This document shows, in pieces, positions 1 to 10,287 of a DNA stretch of 21,556 bases; the first letter of the stretch is position 1, and every line of letters begins with the position of its first letter. The stretch comes from Discostella pseudostelligera (lineage: Eukaryota; Bacillariophyta; Thalassiosirophyceae; Thalassiosirales; Thalassiosiraceae), in the NCBI GenBank assembly GCA_036940085.1, contig JALLBK010000348.1, forward strand, positions 1 through 21,556. The letters are read 5' to 3'. The notes beneath the pieces were generated by a model. That model was not told the DNA's origin. It was given only the letters and a program-made list of their open reading frames with translations, and did not search any database. The position numbers were made by a program, and so were the translations under genes.

Positions 1-193
1 GGTCACCGAACCTTACACGTGAAAGATTTGGCGGCAAATGCAGTGGCGAACGTTTGGCGAACCAACATGTGGCGAAAATCGCGGGAAGACCGATCGAACA
101 AGGGTGAATTGAATGCACTTGACTTGGGCGTTGGGCGACGCTGATGAGGAATTCTTTAATTGATGCTGCATATCTTCTGAATGTTCTGCTAGG
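1..193. other. Upstream region of the first gene
   Basis: No gene is supported here. It should hold the 5' leader and part of the promoter of the + strand glycosyltransferase-like gene. An in-frame TGA at 161-163 precedes the ATG at 194, which supports that start. The heptamer TGGCGAA occurs three times on + (44-50, 55-61, 70-76) within 33 bp. A minus-strand reading frame over 13-435 has no recognisable protein character and overlaps the real gene. Confidence 0.5.
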
Positions 194-2223
194 ATGATGC
201 ACCGGAAGAAGCACGTCGACAACGAGGATGGCTCGCACCCGACCACGGCATTCAAAGATGATGGGGGATCAGCCAAGCAAAAGTCAACCCATCTATCGCT
301 CCTCCATCTGCTTCGTGCTACATCGAAGAAAACAATATCCAGCCTTGAATGCTGTTGCCCTGGTATACCCGCGGCGTTAAAGCTCATACTCCTAAGCTTT
401 TTAGGATTTGCCATGCTGGTAGTACTCACTGCCAAAGGTCGGCATGAGCATTGGCGGTATCGACATGGTATGAGGGCACCGCATATGCCAATGCCATTAA
501 TGGAGAGTTTACATCGACATATTCATATGGGAAAAGATAAAGGTGGAGTAAGGAGTAGTTTTGCTGAAAATAGTGGAAATATACCACCGTCACATGTAAA
601 ACCGCAAATAATGATACAATCCTCTCGATTCGTCGATTCTGAGAAGAAACTGAAACAACAATTGAACATGCTCTTGGAACAACAAAATGCCGAAAAGAAG
701 CACAAACCAGATAATCCTGACAATAGCGTATTGGGTGTCAAAATATCTAATCGATACCTCGGTGAGGATTTACTACCCTATCCAAAATCTAAGGCGGATG
801 AACAGGAGTGGGAAAGACAGATGGAACTGAGGAAGAGCGAGTTGTCGAAATTAGATGCACAGGAATGGCAAGAGATCTTGGAACGACACAATCAAGATAT
901 GAAACATTTTGCACCAGAAGAGGAAGATGCTGATCGTACGTCGCATGGATCTGATCATAATTTCGATGAAAGAATACACAACTCTGCTGGGTACAAGAAG
1001 AGATCCGGAGAAAGCGAATCAGTGGAGCCACCCCAAAGCAGCGACCGATGGCCACCACCATCTGAGATGGCAGGGCAAGATACAACCATCCTCCTCAAAC
1101 CTGCGTTCGGCATTCATCGTCCAGATCATGATGCAATTTTTGCCTTTGCCGAAGGTTACGATTTGTCCGTCTACTTGGCATTAGTAGAACCGCTGATCAA
1201 TACAGGTTACAGTGGCGATCTAGTACTTTCAGTATCTCGTGAAGAAAATCTCAAGCCGGATGTGAAGGAATATTTGCTATCAAAAAATACAGAAACAGGC
1301 GGCATAAATATTGTGGCATACGAAGTAAATTGGACATGCTTTAAGCAATCGGGAGAACCAGCGGATGGTTCTGGTGAAGGAATGAATCACTGCAAAATGA
1401 TTGATGCGTTTGGTGACGCAGATGGAAATCCAATATCGGATCCTAGAGAGCCACGCCCAGTAGCCACGGCAAGATATGAACTGTATTGGATGTGGAGTTT
1501 GCAATACAACAAGGGAAGTTGGCTCATGTTGATTGACGCAAGGGATGTTTGGTTCCAATTAAATCCCTTTGAAGAGCTGTCAAGTAGAGGGAAGGTGTCT
1601 GGAGAACTGCACTTGTTCGGGGTAAGAATGATCATGAATATCTTGGGTACGACGCTTTCTTTATTCGGCATTTCTTACCTATTTACCTCTCTTGCCAGGA
1701 AAATGCAAATGCTGTCAAAATCGGTACGTCGCGTTTCAACAAAAGTTGGCTTGTTAGCGCCTACGGTGAAAAGGCCGTACTCCCGTACTTTGAACAACCT
1801 GTAATTTGTTCAGGCTCTACCGTAGGAAATCAGGATGCAATCGAGACATACCTTCGTGCCATGGTTGCTCAGTTTGATGCAACTTTATGCAAGAGTAAGG
1901 GTTGCGATCAAGGATTTCACAATTATCTCTATTATTCTGGACAATTAGGGACACCTGGTGAGCGAAGTGCGGTTGAAGGAATATCCAATGTATTTATTCA
2001 CGATCAAGGAAAGGGTATCATAAACAACCTAGCTGCATTAAGATCAAAGCCACTGAGTGAGTGGGGATTGTACGATGCCAGCTCGGAGTTGGTGCTGAAT
2101 TGGGATGGTACTACTAGTGAAGTTGCCCATCAATATGACCGAGATAAAGAAGTGAATAGTATGGTCAAGAGAAAGAAGCGGGAGTTCGACAGTCGTTGGA
2201 AGGATATCAAGAATTTAATCTAA
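194..2223 (+). CDS. Putative type II membrane glycosyltransferase (GT-A-like), 2 exons
   Basis: Two exons, 194-1621 and 1699-2223, are joined by a 77-bp intron (GTAAGA...TTGCCAG, phase 0) and encode about 650 residues. Residues 1-57 are cytosolic and basic, and 59-80 form one transmembrane segment, giving a Golgi-type signal anchor. Residues 81-290 form a charged, partly helical stalk (long Lys/Glu/Gln helices near 147-169 and 201-238). The probable catalytic domain runs from about 295 to the end. It has a hydrophobic strand ending in DARD (448-451), a DXD-like nucleotide-sugar and metal-binding motif, followed by VWFQLNPF. A second conserved-looking block is GCDQGFHNYL (544-553). Both blocks recall eukaryotic GT-A transferases, but donor, acceptor and CAZy family cannot be assigned. 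Without the intron the frame stops at 1804 and loses the second block. The gene converges on the aminomutase gene, 37 bp away. ATG 194 is followed directly by a second ATG at 197. Confidence 0.72.
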
Positions 2224-2260
2224 AGGTATGTGATTGGGCCCTCTATTCATGAACGATAAT

Positions 2261-4018
2261 TTAAAGCTGAGACATGACCTCATCGGCAATAGCAAGTGTC
2301 CTGTCAATGTCTTCATCAGTATGTGCCATGCTCATGAAACCAGCTTCGTACATGGATGGAGCCAAGTAGACACCTCTCTCCAACATCATTCGGTGCCACT
2401 TTCCAAATCTGCTAGCATCTGCCTTTGTTGCTTGAGCAAAGTTCTTGACAGGTCCATCGACAAAATACCAGCCAAACATACCTCCAGCGTAGTCTCCAGT
2501 GATGGGAAGTCCATACTTCTGGGCGGTTGCAACAATTCCGTCAACTAGTTTCTTGGACTTTCTCTCCAACTCTTCGTACACTCCATCAACGGCAAGTTTC
2601 TTCATTGTCTCAATTCCAGCAGTCATGGCAAGAGGGTTACCGGAGAGAGTTCCAGCCTGGTACATCGGACCAGCGGGGGCAACCATCTCCATGATCTCCT
2701 TCTTTCCACCGTATGCACCAACTGGCAAACCACCTCCAATAACTTTGCCCATAGTAGTCAAATCGGGGGTGACACCAAAGTACTTCTGAGCACCTCCATA
2801 GGAAACACGGAATCCAGTCATGACCTCATCAAAGACACAGACAGCCCCGTGCTCAGTACACAAGTCACGAATGCCTTGAAGGAATTCTTTGTCGGGTTTG
2901 ATGAATCCTGAGTTTCCAACAACAGGCTCCAAGATGACGGCGGCAATTTCTCCCATATTCTCCTCAAAGATTTTCTTGACAGAATCCAAATTGTTGTACT
3001 CCGCACAAAGAGTTGCCTTAGTGGCACTGCTGGGCACACCAGGACTGTCGGGAAGGCCCAAGGTGGCAACACCGGAACCAGCCTGGACCAAGAAGGCGTC
3101 AGCGTGGCCATGGTAGCATCCCTCGAATTTGATCACCTTCTCGCGATTAGTGTAGGCACGGCAAAGACGAATCATACCCATGCAGGCTTCAGTTCCGGAG
3201 TTGGTGAATCGGACCATTTCAACAGAGGGGACGGCGGCGATGACGGCCTTGGCAAGTTCGTTTTCAAGAGCGCAGGGTGCACCGAAGGAAGTCCCTTTCG
3301 ATGGAGAATCATTTGAGTCAGAAGTAAATGAGTTTAATGTTCATTCAAAGTAATAAAAAGCAACAACATGACGGTCCGAAGAACTCACCCTTATCCATAG
3401 TCTTCTTAACAGCATCCAAGACATCATCATCCGCATGTCCAAGGATGGCTGGACCCCAAGTTCCAACATAATCAATGAATTTGTTTCCATCGACATCCCA
3501 TGCGTAAGCACCCTTGACCCTGTCGAAGACGATGGGGTTTCCACCAACAGACTTGAATGCACGTACTGGCGATGACACTCCACCAGGCATCAACTGTGAG
3601 AATAATTATTACGAGAGAAAATGAGTTATGAGTCAAAAAGTTGTTGCTTTTGATTTGCATATGATATGTGGCAATAGAACGATGGTGATATCTCGAATAC
3701 ATTATGACACATATCTGATCCACTTCACTCCTGTCGAACAAGTTCACCGCACACCCTCCATTCTAATCTACACCCCACTATACAGCCATATCGCATTTGC
3801 TGCAAACGAATCATAGAGCGCAATGATCGTGCTCTAGCCTAACTCACAGTCTTTGCCTCTGCGAAGATCTCCTCACTCTTGGTGAAGGTGTACGTCTCCG
3901 TGGCAGTAGCGGCACGAAGCGCCGATGATGATGCACCATTTACAGAAGGAGTGGCAGAAAAGGCAGCGGTGCTGCCACAGATGGCAAGGATGATGGCGGA
4001 GGCGGTGGCGAACTTCAT
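2261..4018 (-). CDS. hemL: Glutamate-1-semialdehyde 2,1-aminomutase, plastid-targeted, 3 exons
   Basis: This PLP enzyme converts glutamate-1-semialdehyde to 5-aminolevulinate, the C5-route precursor of chlorophyll and haem, in the plastid stroma. Exons are 4018-3848, 3593-3389 and 3294-2261; introns are 254 bp (GTGAGT...TCACAG) and 94 bp (GTGAGT...CGAAAG). The second intron splits a Gly codon. The product is 469 aa, against about 430 for bacterial enzymes. The surplus is an N-terminal signal peptide (hydrophobic stretch at 6-19) with a predicted cut at AA|FSATP, Phe20 being the +1 residue expected for import into a complex red-lineage plastid. Mature-enzyme landmarks are [13 protein letters not shown] (58-70), the NSGTEACMG block, FDEVMTGFR (Asp281 for the PLP pyridine nitrogen) and [12 protein letters not shown] with Lys309 as the Schiff-base lysine. 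All key residues are present. Only the ATG at 4018 gives the targeting peptide; the open frame further upstream is not coding-like. It is divergent from SMC1. Confidence 0.96.
3594..3847 (-). other. Intron 1 of the aminomutase gene
   Basis: At 254 bp this is the longest intron in the window. It has a GTGAGT donor after codon 57 and a TCACAG acceptor, phase 0. It falls close to the junction between targeting presequence and enzyme: exon 1 holds the presequence plus about the first 15 residues of the mature protein. Small frames inside it show no protein similarity I recognise. Confidence 0.85.
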
Positions 4019-4304
4019 GGTTGTTGATAATGTTTCAAAGAAGAATAGATTGGAAGGGGATAGATTATGCCGATGACGATGAAGAGATATGGTTGAATTG
4101 ATCATTGATCCAAGATTTTGGATGCGGAAAAGATGCGGTGGTGCGTCAGTTTCGGTGAACCAATTCCTCCGTAGAAAGTGGTGAGGTTGAAGCTTCCCAT
4201 CCACCTGGAGGCCTCCGCGCACGGACAGACGTTTTGCGGATCTTCGCCTGTCTGTCGTCCTCGTCTGCTGCCGGCTGCCGGCCCGACGACGGATGGAAAA
4301 ACGA

Positions 4305-4313
4305 TTTTGGCGC
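4305..4313 (+). promoter_or_regulatory. E2F-like site upstream of SMC1
   Basis: TTTTGGCGC contains an exact match to the E2F/DP consensus TTTSSCGC (4306-4313). It lies about 540 bp upstream of the SMC1 ATG. Cohesin genes are commonly cell-cycle regulated through E2F in plants and animals; that link here is inference. Confidence 0.4.
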
Positions 4314-4334
4314 GCTTCAACCACCCAGCAACAA

Positions 4335-4345
4335 CCCGCCAAAAA
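4335..4345 (-). promoter_or_regulatory. Second E2F-like site, opposite orientation
   Basis: CCCGCCAAAAA on + reads TTTTTGGCGGG on -, a close E2F-type element only about 22 bp from the site at 4305 and in inverted orientation. Binding is not shown; this is motif resemblance only. Confidence 0.35.
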
Positions 4346-4562
4346 TGGGAGGCAATGATCCAAATCATATTTCTGCGGCGGAATCAAATCATTTCTACAG
4401 GCAGAACTCTGCTTCCTTGTTGTGCCATCCAAAATCCAGCTCACCGCGTGGCCAGTGGCCATGGAGGACGAGGGGAATGTTGGCTTTCATCCTAGGTATT
4501 GTAGACAACCAATAACATCGGTGAGTATTATCGCTTCGTCTATTAAGAGGCAGTGATGTGAA

Positions 4563-4570
4563 TTTTGGCG
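4563..4570 (+). promoter_or_regulatory. Third TTTTGGCG octamer in the SMC1/hemL promoter
   Basis: The same TTTTGGCG octamer recurs 286 bp upstream of the SMC1 ATG, followed by TT instead of the GC of the consensus, so it is a weaker match to E2F. Confidence 0.25.
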
Positions 4571-4855
4571 TTGGAATCGTGTAGGCTGCGGCCGGCGGAA
4601 GGGGGGAGGGGTGCGTAGAGGTCGAGGTCTCGCGTCCGTGCGTCAACTTCGTGGCCGTGTCATTGTTTTGACGCAGCAATCAATGATGCAGTGAGCACGA
4701 TGGAGTGGCATTCATTGCTATCGTAACTTCTCTGCTCATGACAATCTAACCTATAATGCCTCATTAATCTCTTATTTTATCGCATCTACAGCTCTTGAAT
4801 CATCGTCTGCAATAATTCATCAGTAACACCACCATCATCATCCAATTTGCCAAAC

Positions 4856-7800
4856 ATGCCGGTGACCTACCTCGAACTCGAGAACTTCAAATCCTACGCG
4901 GGAAAACAACGCATCGGACCCTTCTTCAACTTCACCTGTGTCATTGGGCCCAATGGCAGTGGTAAATCGAATCTCATGGATGCCATGTCCTTCGTCCTCG
5001 GTGTGCAATCTCGAGATTTGCGTAGTTCACAGATGAAAGACTTGATCTTCCGTCCACCGGGCTCAGAGCATGATGATACTCTGAGTGCTCGTGCTAGCTT
5101 GGTGTATGTTGAGCCTACTACAAAGGAGGGTGGTGATGATGATGATGAGGGAGGGGTCCGCGGTGAAAATGACGACGAGGGCGGTGCCAAGAAGTCTAGT
5201 CGACTTGCCAAGAAATTACCACTGGGAAAAACCATCATTTTTAGCCGCATAGTTACCGTCAAAGGCACGGGGGAATATCAAATCAATGGCAAAAATGTAA
5301 CCTTCAAACAATATGAGGCCAAGTTAGCCTCCATCGGTGTATTACTCAAGGCACGGAATTTCCTCGTCTTCCAAGGCGATGTGGAAGGTATGGCACGGAA
5401 GAATCCGAAGCAATTGGTGGAAATGTTTGAGAATTTGAGTGGCTCGAGTGAGTTGAAGGAGGAGTATGAGATGTGCATGAAAGCGAAGGAGGAGGCGGAG
5501 CAGAAGACGATATTTGCGTTTAATAAAACGAAGGAACATAGGAGTGAACGGAAGGTGTTGAAGGAGCAGATGGTGAGTTCATTATTTGAGATTAGGCACC
5601 GAAGATAATTGCACTCGCATGTTGATCATCTCACGCGAATTATCCATCGCTCTATTTTTGTCTCTCGTTCTTCTTTCAACAAATCACAGGATGAGGCAGA
5701 GAGATTCCGCACCCTCCTATCCCAACGGACTTCCCTCAAAATCAACTACTTTCTGTGGATGCTCTTTCATATCCATTCCGACGTGCAGCAGCGTGAGACA
5801 ACACTTGCCGAACTGCAGGAATCCATCGCCGAACATGCCGAGCTGGTGAATGAAAAGGAAGCTATTTTGAAGCAAGCCAAAAAGCAGGCGAGTAAGGCTA
5901 GAAGTCAATCGTCTGCCAAGGATAAGTTGCGCATGAAGCTGGAAGGCGAGGTTGACAAGCTGCAACCCGCTGTTATTGAATCAACCGAGGCAATTAGTGC
6001 CTTGAGGAAACGCGTGGCAACTGATACCAAGACTGTTGCCAAGATCAAACAAGAGAAGAATGAACACGGGGAAAAGCTTGAAGAGTTGAGTGAGGAGATC
6101 GAGGAATATAAACAGATGGAAGCTGAATTGCAACGGGAATATGACGAACTGAAGCAATCGGAGCAAGGTGTTGGAAGTATGACGGAAGATCAGGAGCAAG
6201 AGTACGAAAGAATTCGTGACGCTGCTGCGGTAGCCTCTACGGTACCGCGTCGCAAGCTTCAGAGCGCTGTTAGGACTTTGGAGAGTGCACGTGCCAAGGC
6301 TGCCAAAGTTGCTGAGGAACGGAAGGAGTTGCAGAGTAGAAAGGATGAGGCGGAGCGAAGCGTGGGGGTGCTTACTGCTAGGAAGGAGACATTGGAAAAG
6401 GTACGTTGTTATTTCGTTATGTTTGGTAACAGTCGTCGGAGCATTCAATCTAACATTGCTTCTGTTACTTCTATTTCGCCCTTCCTTGCAGAGCCTAGAG
6501 AAGACCCAATCTGAGCTAGCCACCGCCGAATCCTCCCTCTCCTCACTACAGAAGTCCGACTCTGAATACCAATCCAAACGCACTGCCATCGAAGCTCAAC
6601 TCGAAACCATCCAAAATACATTGCGTCAAGCAAAAGATGATCGCCGCAAGGATAAGGAAGAAGAGCGAATTCTGAATGCTATTGATGCACTCAAACGACA
6701 CTTTCCAGGAGTGAAGGGTCGTCTTGTGGATTTGTGCAGACCAAGTCAGCAGCGGTATAACTTGGCAGTGACCGTCGCGGGTGGAAAGGACATGGATGCA
6801 ATTGTTGTTGATGGAAAAAAGACTGCGTTTGACTGCATCAAGTATTTGAGGGGTGAGTTGGAATGGTATTCTGAAGTGTCCGATAGATTTTGATCCATTT
6901 TCGACTCATCTCATCCTCTTTTCACATCATTCATAACCCAACGCCGCAGACCAACGCATTGGTACAGCCACCTTTCTTCCACTAGACTCTCTTCAGACAC
7001 CCAGTCCGGAAAGTACCGAACGCTTGCGTGCAATGGCCGAAAATGACGGTCGTTATCGTCTTGCCGCCGATGTTATTCGAGTGTCGAATGATGAGTATCG
7101 CTCAGCGGTACTGTATGCCGTGGGGAATGCCGTTGTTTGCGATTCATTGGATGTTGCGCGAGAGATCTGTTTCTCCCGTGGTGGTAGGGGTGGCAATGCG
7201 GATGATCGCATCAAGGCCGTCACACTCAAGGGCGCAGTGATCAGCAAGGCTGGTACAATGACAGGTGGTGTGACCAAGGACGACACCAATCGAGCGGGGC
7301 GCTGGTCGGAACAAAAGCTCGAAGAGCTGCGTTCCAAAAAGGATGCATTGGAAATCGAGCGCGAGGATTTAGATGCAGAGGCTGGTCGCGGAAGTGGAAG
7401 TCGCACCTCGAAGGCCGAGGATTTGCGGAATGTGATTGGAAATTTGAGGAATAAGGAGCAGTATACCAAGTCTGACTTGGAGTACACAAAGAAGAAGCTA
7501 AGTGAGCAAGTGGCACTGATGAAAAGTTCCAAGACTTTATTTGAAAAGCTTGATAAGCAGGCGGCCGAATGTGAGGAAGAGGTAACCGAAGCGAGTGACC
7601 TCGTCCTGCAGCACCGTCAGGAGGTGCGTCTCGTAGAGGATGAGCACTTCGCGCCGTTCAGAAAGGCAACGGGTATTAGTGATCTGAGAGCATATGACGA
7701 GGCAATCGGAAAGGCGCGGGAGGACTTTGTGAAGAAGAGGACGGACATTCGTGAGCATCTAGCCAAGGTTGGTCTTAGGTTTTGTTTTGAATTGCCCTGT

Positions 7801-9373
7801 ACATGATTTGTTTATTCGTCTCACGACATTGTGATCTCCCATGGCACGTAATGTATTCTCGCCATAGTTGACTGCCAAAAGAAAGTATGAGGAAGAGAAG
7901 GACTTTGATAGCAAGCTCACTAAGGCATTGAAGAAGAAGGCCAGTCATGAGAAACAACTTGAAGAAGCCGAGGAGAAGGAGAAGAAACTCTTATCCGAGG
8001 TTTCAGAACTCAAGACGAAACTCGCCGATGCCGAATTAACCCTGAAACAGGCCATGGAAACAGAACAAGAGGCGGAAGAGGTCGTTCGCGAAGCGAGGAA
8101 CACCCTGAAGGAGGCAGAGGGAGATTACAACAAGGTTACGAAAACCATAAATGCTGAGGAGAACGATCTGATGGTCCTTCGTCAGAAGCTTCATGAGACT
8201 TTACAAAAGGCGAGGGTTGATGAGGTGGAACTACCCATACTCGATGCTGAGGATTTGGATGAAGAAGACGATGACAATTATGGAGAAAGTCAACCGAGCG
8301 AGTCTGGCACACGGAGCAGCAGCCGTACGAATAGTCAAGCAGCCACACAGGAGTCCTCTGCCCACTATTCTCAACGAGGAGATGCGAAGGTGGCCAAGGA
8401 CAGGAGGGACGCAGGCAAAGTGGACTTCTCGGCGATGGACGAGGACCTCAAGGTTCGTCGTAGTGCATCGGAGGATGATAACTTGAAGAAACGATTCGAG
8501 AGTAAGATATTGAAGCTTACTCAGGAAATTGACGGAATAGCCCCGAATATGAAGGTCAGAGTGTTTCCTTTTCTGATACGTTCGCCTGTCATGCAATTGT
8601 GGGTTTGTCCTCATGCGTTCACACTTGTCGTTTGCATCTATGCTTGTCATTTATCAAAATCACAGGCCGCGGGAGCTTTTGATACGATGACAGAGAAAGT
8701 GAAGGAGACTGTCGATGAATTCAACACAGCCAAAGAAGAAAGCCGCAAGGCCAACGAAGCCTTCAACAAGGTTCGAAAGGCAAGATCTCACAAGTTCAAC
8801 ACCGCATTCAAGCAGATTGATGCTGCCCTGAAAATCATCTACACAGACATGACCAAGTCCAGCAAGCACCCACTCGGAGGCAATGCCTACCTAAGTCTCG
8901 ACGATTGCGACGAACCCTACCGCGGAGGGATGAAATTCAACGCCATGCCCCCAATGAAACGATTCCGCGACATGGAACAACTCAGTGGTGGTGAGAAGAC
9001 GGTTGCTGCTCTCTCCCTCCTGTTTGCCATTCACTCGTACCGTCCCGCACCATTCTTTATTATGGACGAGGTTGATGCGGCGTTGGATAATGTCAACGTG
9101 CTCAAAGTGTGCAATTATATTCGTCAGAGGAGTAGTGATTTCCAGTGCATTGTGATTAGTCTCAAGGATATGTTTTATGAGAGGAGCGAATCGTTGGTTG
9201 GAATTTGTCGCGACGTCTCCAGCAACTCAAGTCGTACCCTAACTTTGGATCTATCAAAGTTTGATGCTGATAGGAATTCGGGAAGTGAGAAGCACGGAGA
9301 AAAGCGCTCTCTCGATTCGAGAACTGACTCATTGAAGAGGCCGAAATTGATCGCTGCTGCTGGAGCTGAGTAG
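4856..9373 (+). CDS. SMC1: Cohesin subunit SMC1 (structural maintenance of chromosomes 1), 6 exons
   Basis: This is an ATPase of the cohesin ring that holds sister chromatids together in the nucleus. Exons are 4856-5572, 5690-6400, 6492-6852, 6950-7767, 7868-8554 and 8666-9373, giving about 1333 aa (human SMC1A is about 1230). The Walker A motif GPNGSGKSN is at 31-39, and the SMC1-type block ARNFLVFQGDVE follows in exon 1. The hinge lies at about 545-701 (GRLVDLC, DAIVVDGKKTAFDCIKYLR, ending GTMTGG), flanked by long charged coiled-coil arms. The C-terminal head has the signature LSGGEKT (1204-1210) and Walker B/D-loop FFIMDEVDAALD, with DEVDAALD starting at 1232. Extra length comes partly from an acidic Gly/Asp insert (about 90-113) in the N head and a Ser/Asp-rich linker in exon 5. 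Introns are 117, 91, 97, 100 and 111 bp; the fourth uses an atypical GTTGGT donor and the fifth can be read through in frame. An NLS-like KRPKL lies near the C terminus. The start is ATG 4856; a TTG at 4847 is not needed. Confidence 0.96.
8555..8665 (+). other. SMC1 intron 5, in-frame and free of stops
   Basis: This intron starts GTCAGA and ends AATCACAG, interrupting the conserved APNMK...DTMTEKV region. It is 111 bp (37 codons), phase 0, with no stop codon, so an open frame runs straight through it. The 37 encoded residues are hydrophobic and Cys-rich, unlike the surrounding coiled coil, and SMC1 relatives lack them. I therefore call it an intron. Confidence 0.8.
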
Positions 9374-9540
9374 ATTTGTGTGTTGCTCAGTTGGTCTGCG
9401 TCACGTCGTCACGCATTCAATCATTTTTCAAGGACTTGTGCACACCCAAACGTCATTCCTACATGAATGATGGTAAACTCAATGCATATACATATTATTA
9501 TACACTCATTCCGTATTTTTGCTTCGTTGCTGTCGCCTAT
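9374..9540. other. Short 3'-3' spacer between SMC1 and HACD-like genes
   Basis: These 167 bp between two convergent stop codons must hold both 3' ends. No gene or clear hairpin terminator is visible; a T-rich tract lies at its right half. Confidence 0.5.
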
Positions 9541-10287
9541 TCATTCTCTCTTTGGCCTCTTATTCTTCTCTGATTGCTTTCCCATCAATACCGGCATTCC
9601 CTTGTTCAGTATTGCCGGGTACGCCAATGTCGGGCCTAGCAACCCATTAATCAGAATGACCGTACTCAGCAACCCAACTTTCACCCAGGATATTGTGATA
9701 CCACCACTGAATAATTCTGCCCAAACTACACTAAATGCACCATATGCCTCCAGAGCACACCCCACGGGAAATGATACAATCGGAACCAAAAGGCGAAGAT
9801 TTCTTGCCACGGATGATGATGGAAAGAGATACATGGGATAGCGACATACCTCTGTAATTGACCAGCTGTACAAAACTAATGCAGTTTGGAGGATGATGCC
9901 ATGTTGTTGTTTATCTAAATCATCGTAGCCATCGGATTTCAATAATTGCAGTTCATCAGCCAATACGTACACAAGGCACGTTATTCGAATGGCATGCAAT
10001 ACTAATCCAAGCAGTAAATTGCCCTTCAAATGACCCAATGCGATCCTTCCCACCTCCACGAGGCATATTCCCTCGAGGATGTAGAGAATAGTGAGGGGTG
10101 ATGGAAGTACCCGTTCCAAATCAAGAATTGACCATATCGATTCGACATGGAATGTACTTGAAAGCAGAAGTAGTAATATGAATGTCCATCCGAGGAGAGC
10201 TATGCCATTGAGGATGGTGAAGATGAGGTTGTTGTTGTTTCTCTCCATGGCCTCTTTCACTCTGGTGATAGTAGTTCGATGGTACAT
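9541..10287 (-). CDS. 3-hydroxyacyl-CoA dehydratase-like (HACD/PTPLA/Phs1 family) membrane protein
   Basis: This is a single-exon gene of 248 aa. HACD enzymes dehydrate 3-hydroxyacyl-CoA in the ER elongation cycle for very-long-chain fatty acids. Family landmarks are an N-terminal LNGIALLGWTFILLLLL segment (27-43), LEGICLVEVGRIALGHLKGN (71-90), SWSITEVCRYPMY (141-153), and a predominantly hydrophobic protein with about six membrane segments. The C terminus is basic (KRPKRE), with Lys at -3, compatible with ER retention. In the active-site segment the family normally has Tyr followed seven residues later by Glu (Tyr149 and Glu156 in yeast Phs1). Here the segment is SFPVGCALE, so Glu180 is kept but the Tyr is Phe173. 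Activity is therefore doubtful; it may be a non-catalytic paralogue. The start is ATG 10285-10287; Met14 is an alternative. It converges on SMC1 and is divergent from the m-AAA protease gene. Confidence 0.85.
   Translation of the reverse strand: MYHRTTITRVKEAMERNNNNLIFTILNGIALLGWTFILLLLLSSTFHVESIWSILDLERVLPSPLTILYILEGICLVEVGRIALGHLKGNLLLGLVLHAIRITCLVYVLADELQLLKSDGYDDLDKQQHGIILQTALVLYSWSITEVCRYPMYLFPSSSVARNLRLLVPIVSFPVGCALEAYGAFSVVWAELFSGGITISWVKVGLLSTVILINGLLGPTLAYPAILNKGMPVLMGKQSEKNKRPKRE

Larger units (their letters stand above)
4019..4855. other. Divergent promoter region, aminomutase / SMC1
   Basis: These 837 bp separate the two divergent start codons. I see no credible gene; overlapping short frames on both strands at 4102-4679 lack protein character. 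The region contains three copies of the octamer TTTTGGCG, two on + and one on -, resembling E2F sites. CCAAT pentamers occur near 4154 and 4508. A GC-rich block spans about 4205-4300 and contains short inverted GACAGAC/GTCTGTC elements. Confidence 0.6.

Noticed and set aside
13..435. Minus-strand 140-codon frame at the left edge.
   Set aside because: No recognisable domain; it overlaps the signal anchor of the + strand gene.
4205..4300. GC-rich inverted GACAGAC/GTCTGTC segment as a structured RNA or tRNA.
   Set aside because: The complementary arms are only 7 bp, and no cloverleaf or known RNA signature follows.
4019..4462. Upstream extension of the aminomutase frame on - to 4462.
   Set aside because: The residues are Arg/Ser/His-rich without family similarity, while the ATG at 4018 starts a canonical plastid signal peptide.
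5573..7867. Frame changes in SMC1 read as frameshifts or a pseudogene.
   Set aside because: Each coincides with GT...AG boundaries that join conserved SMC1 blocks exactly; they are introns.
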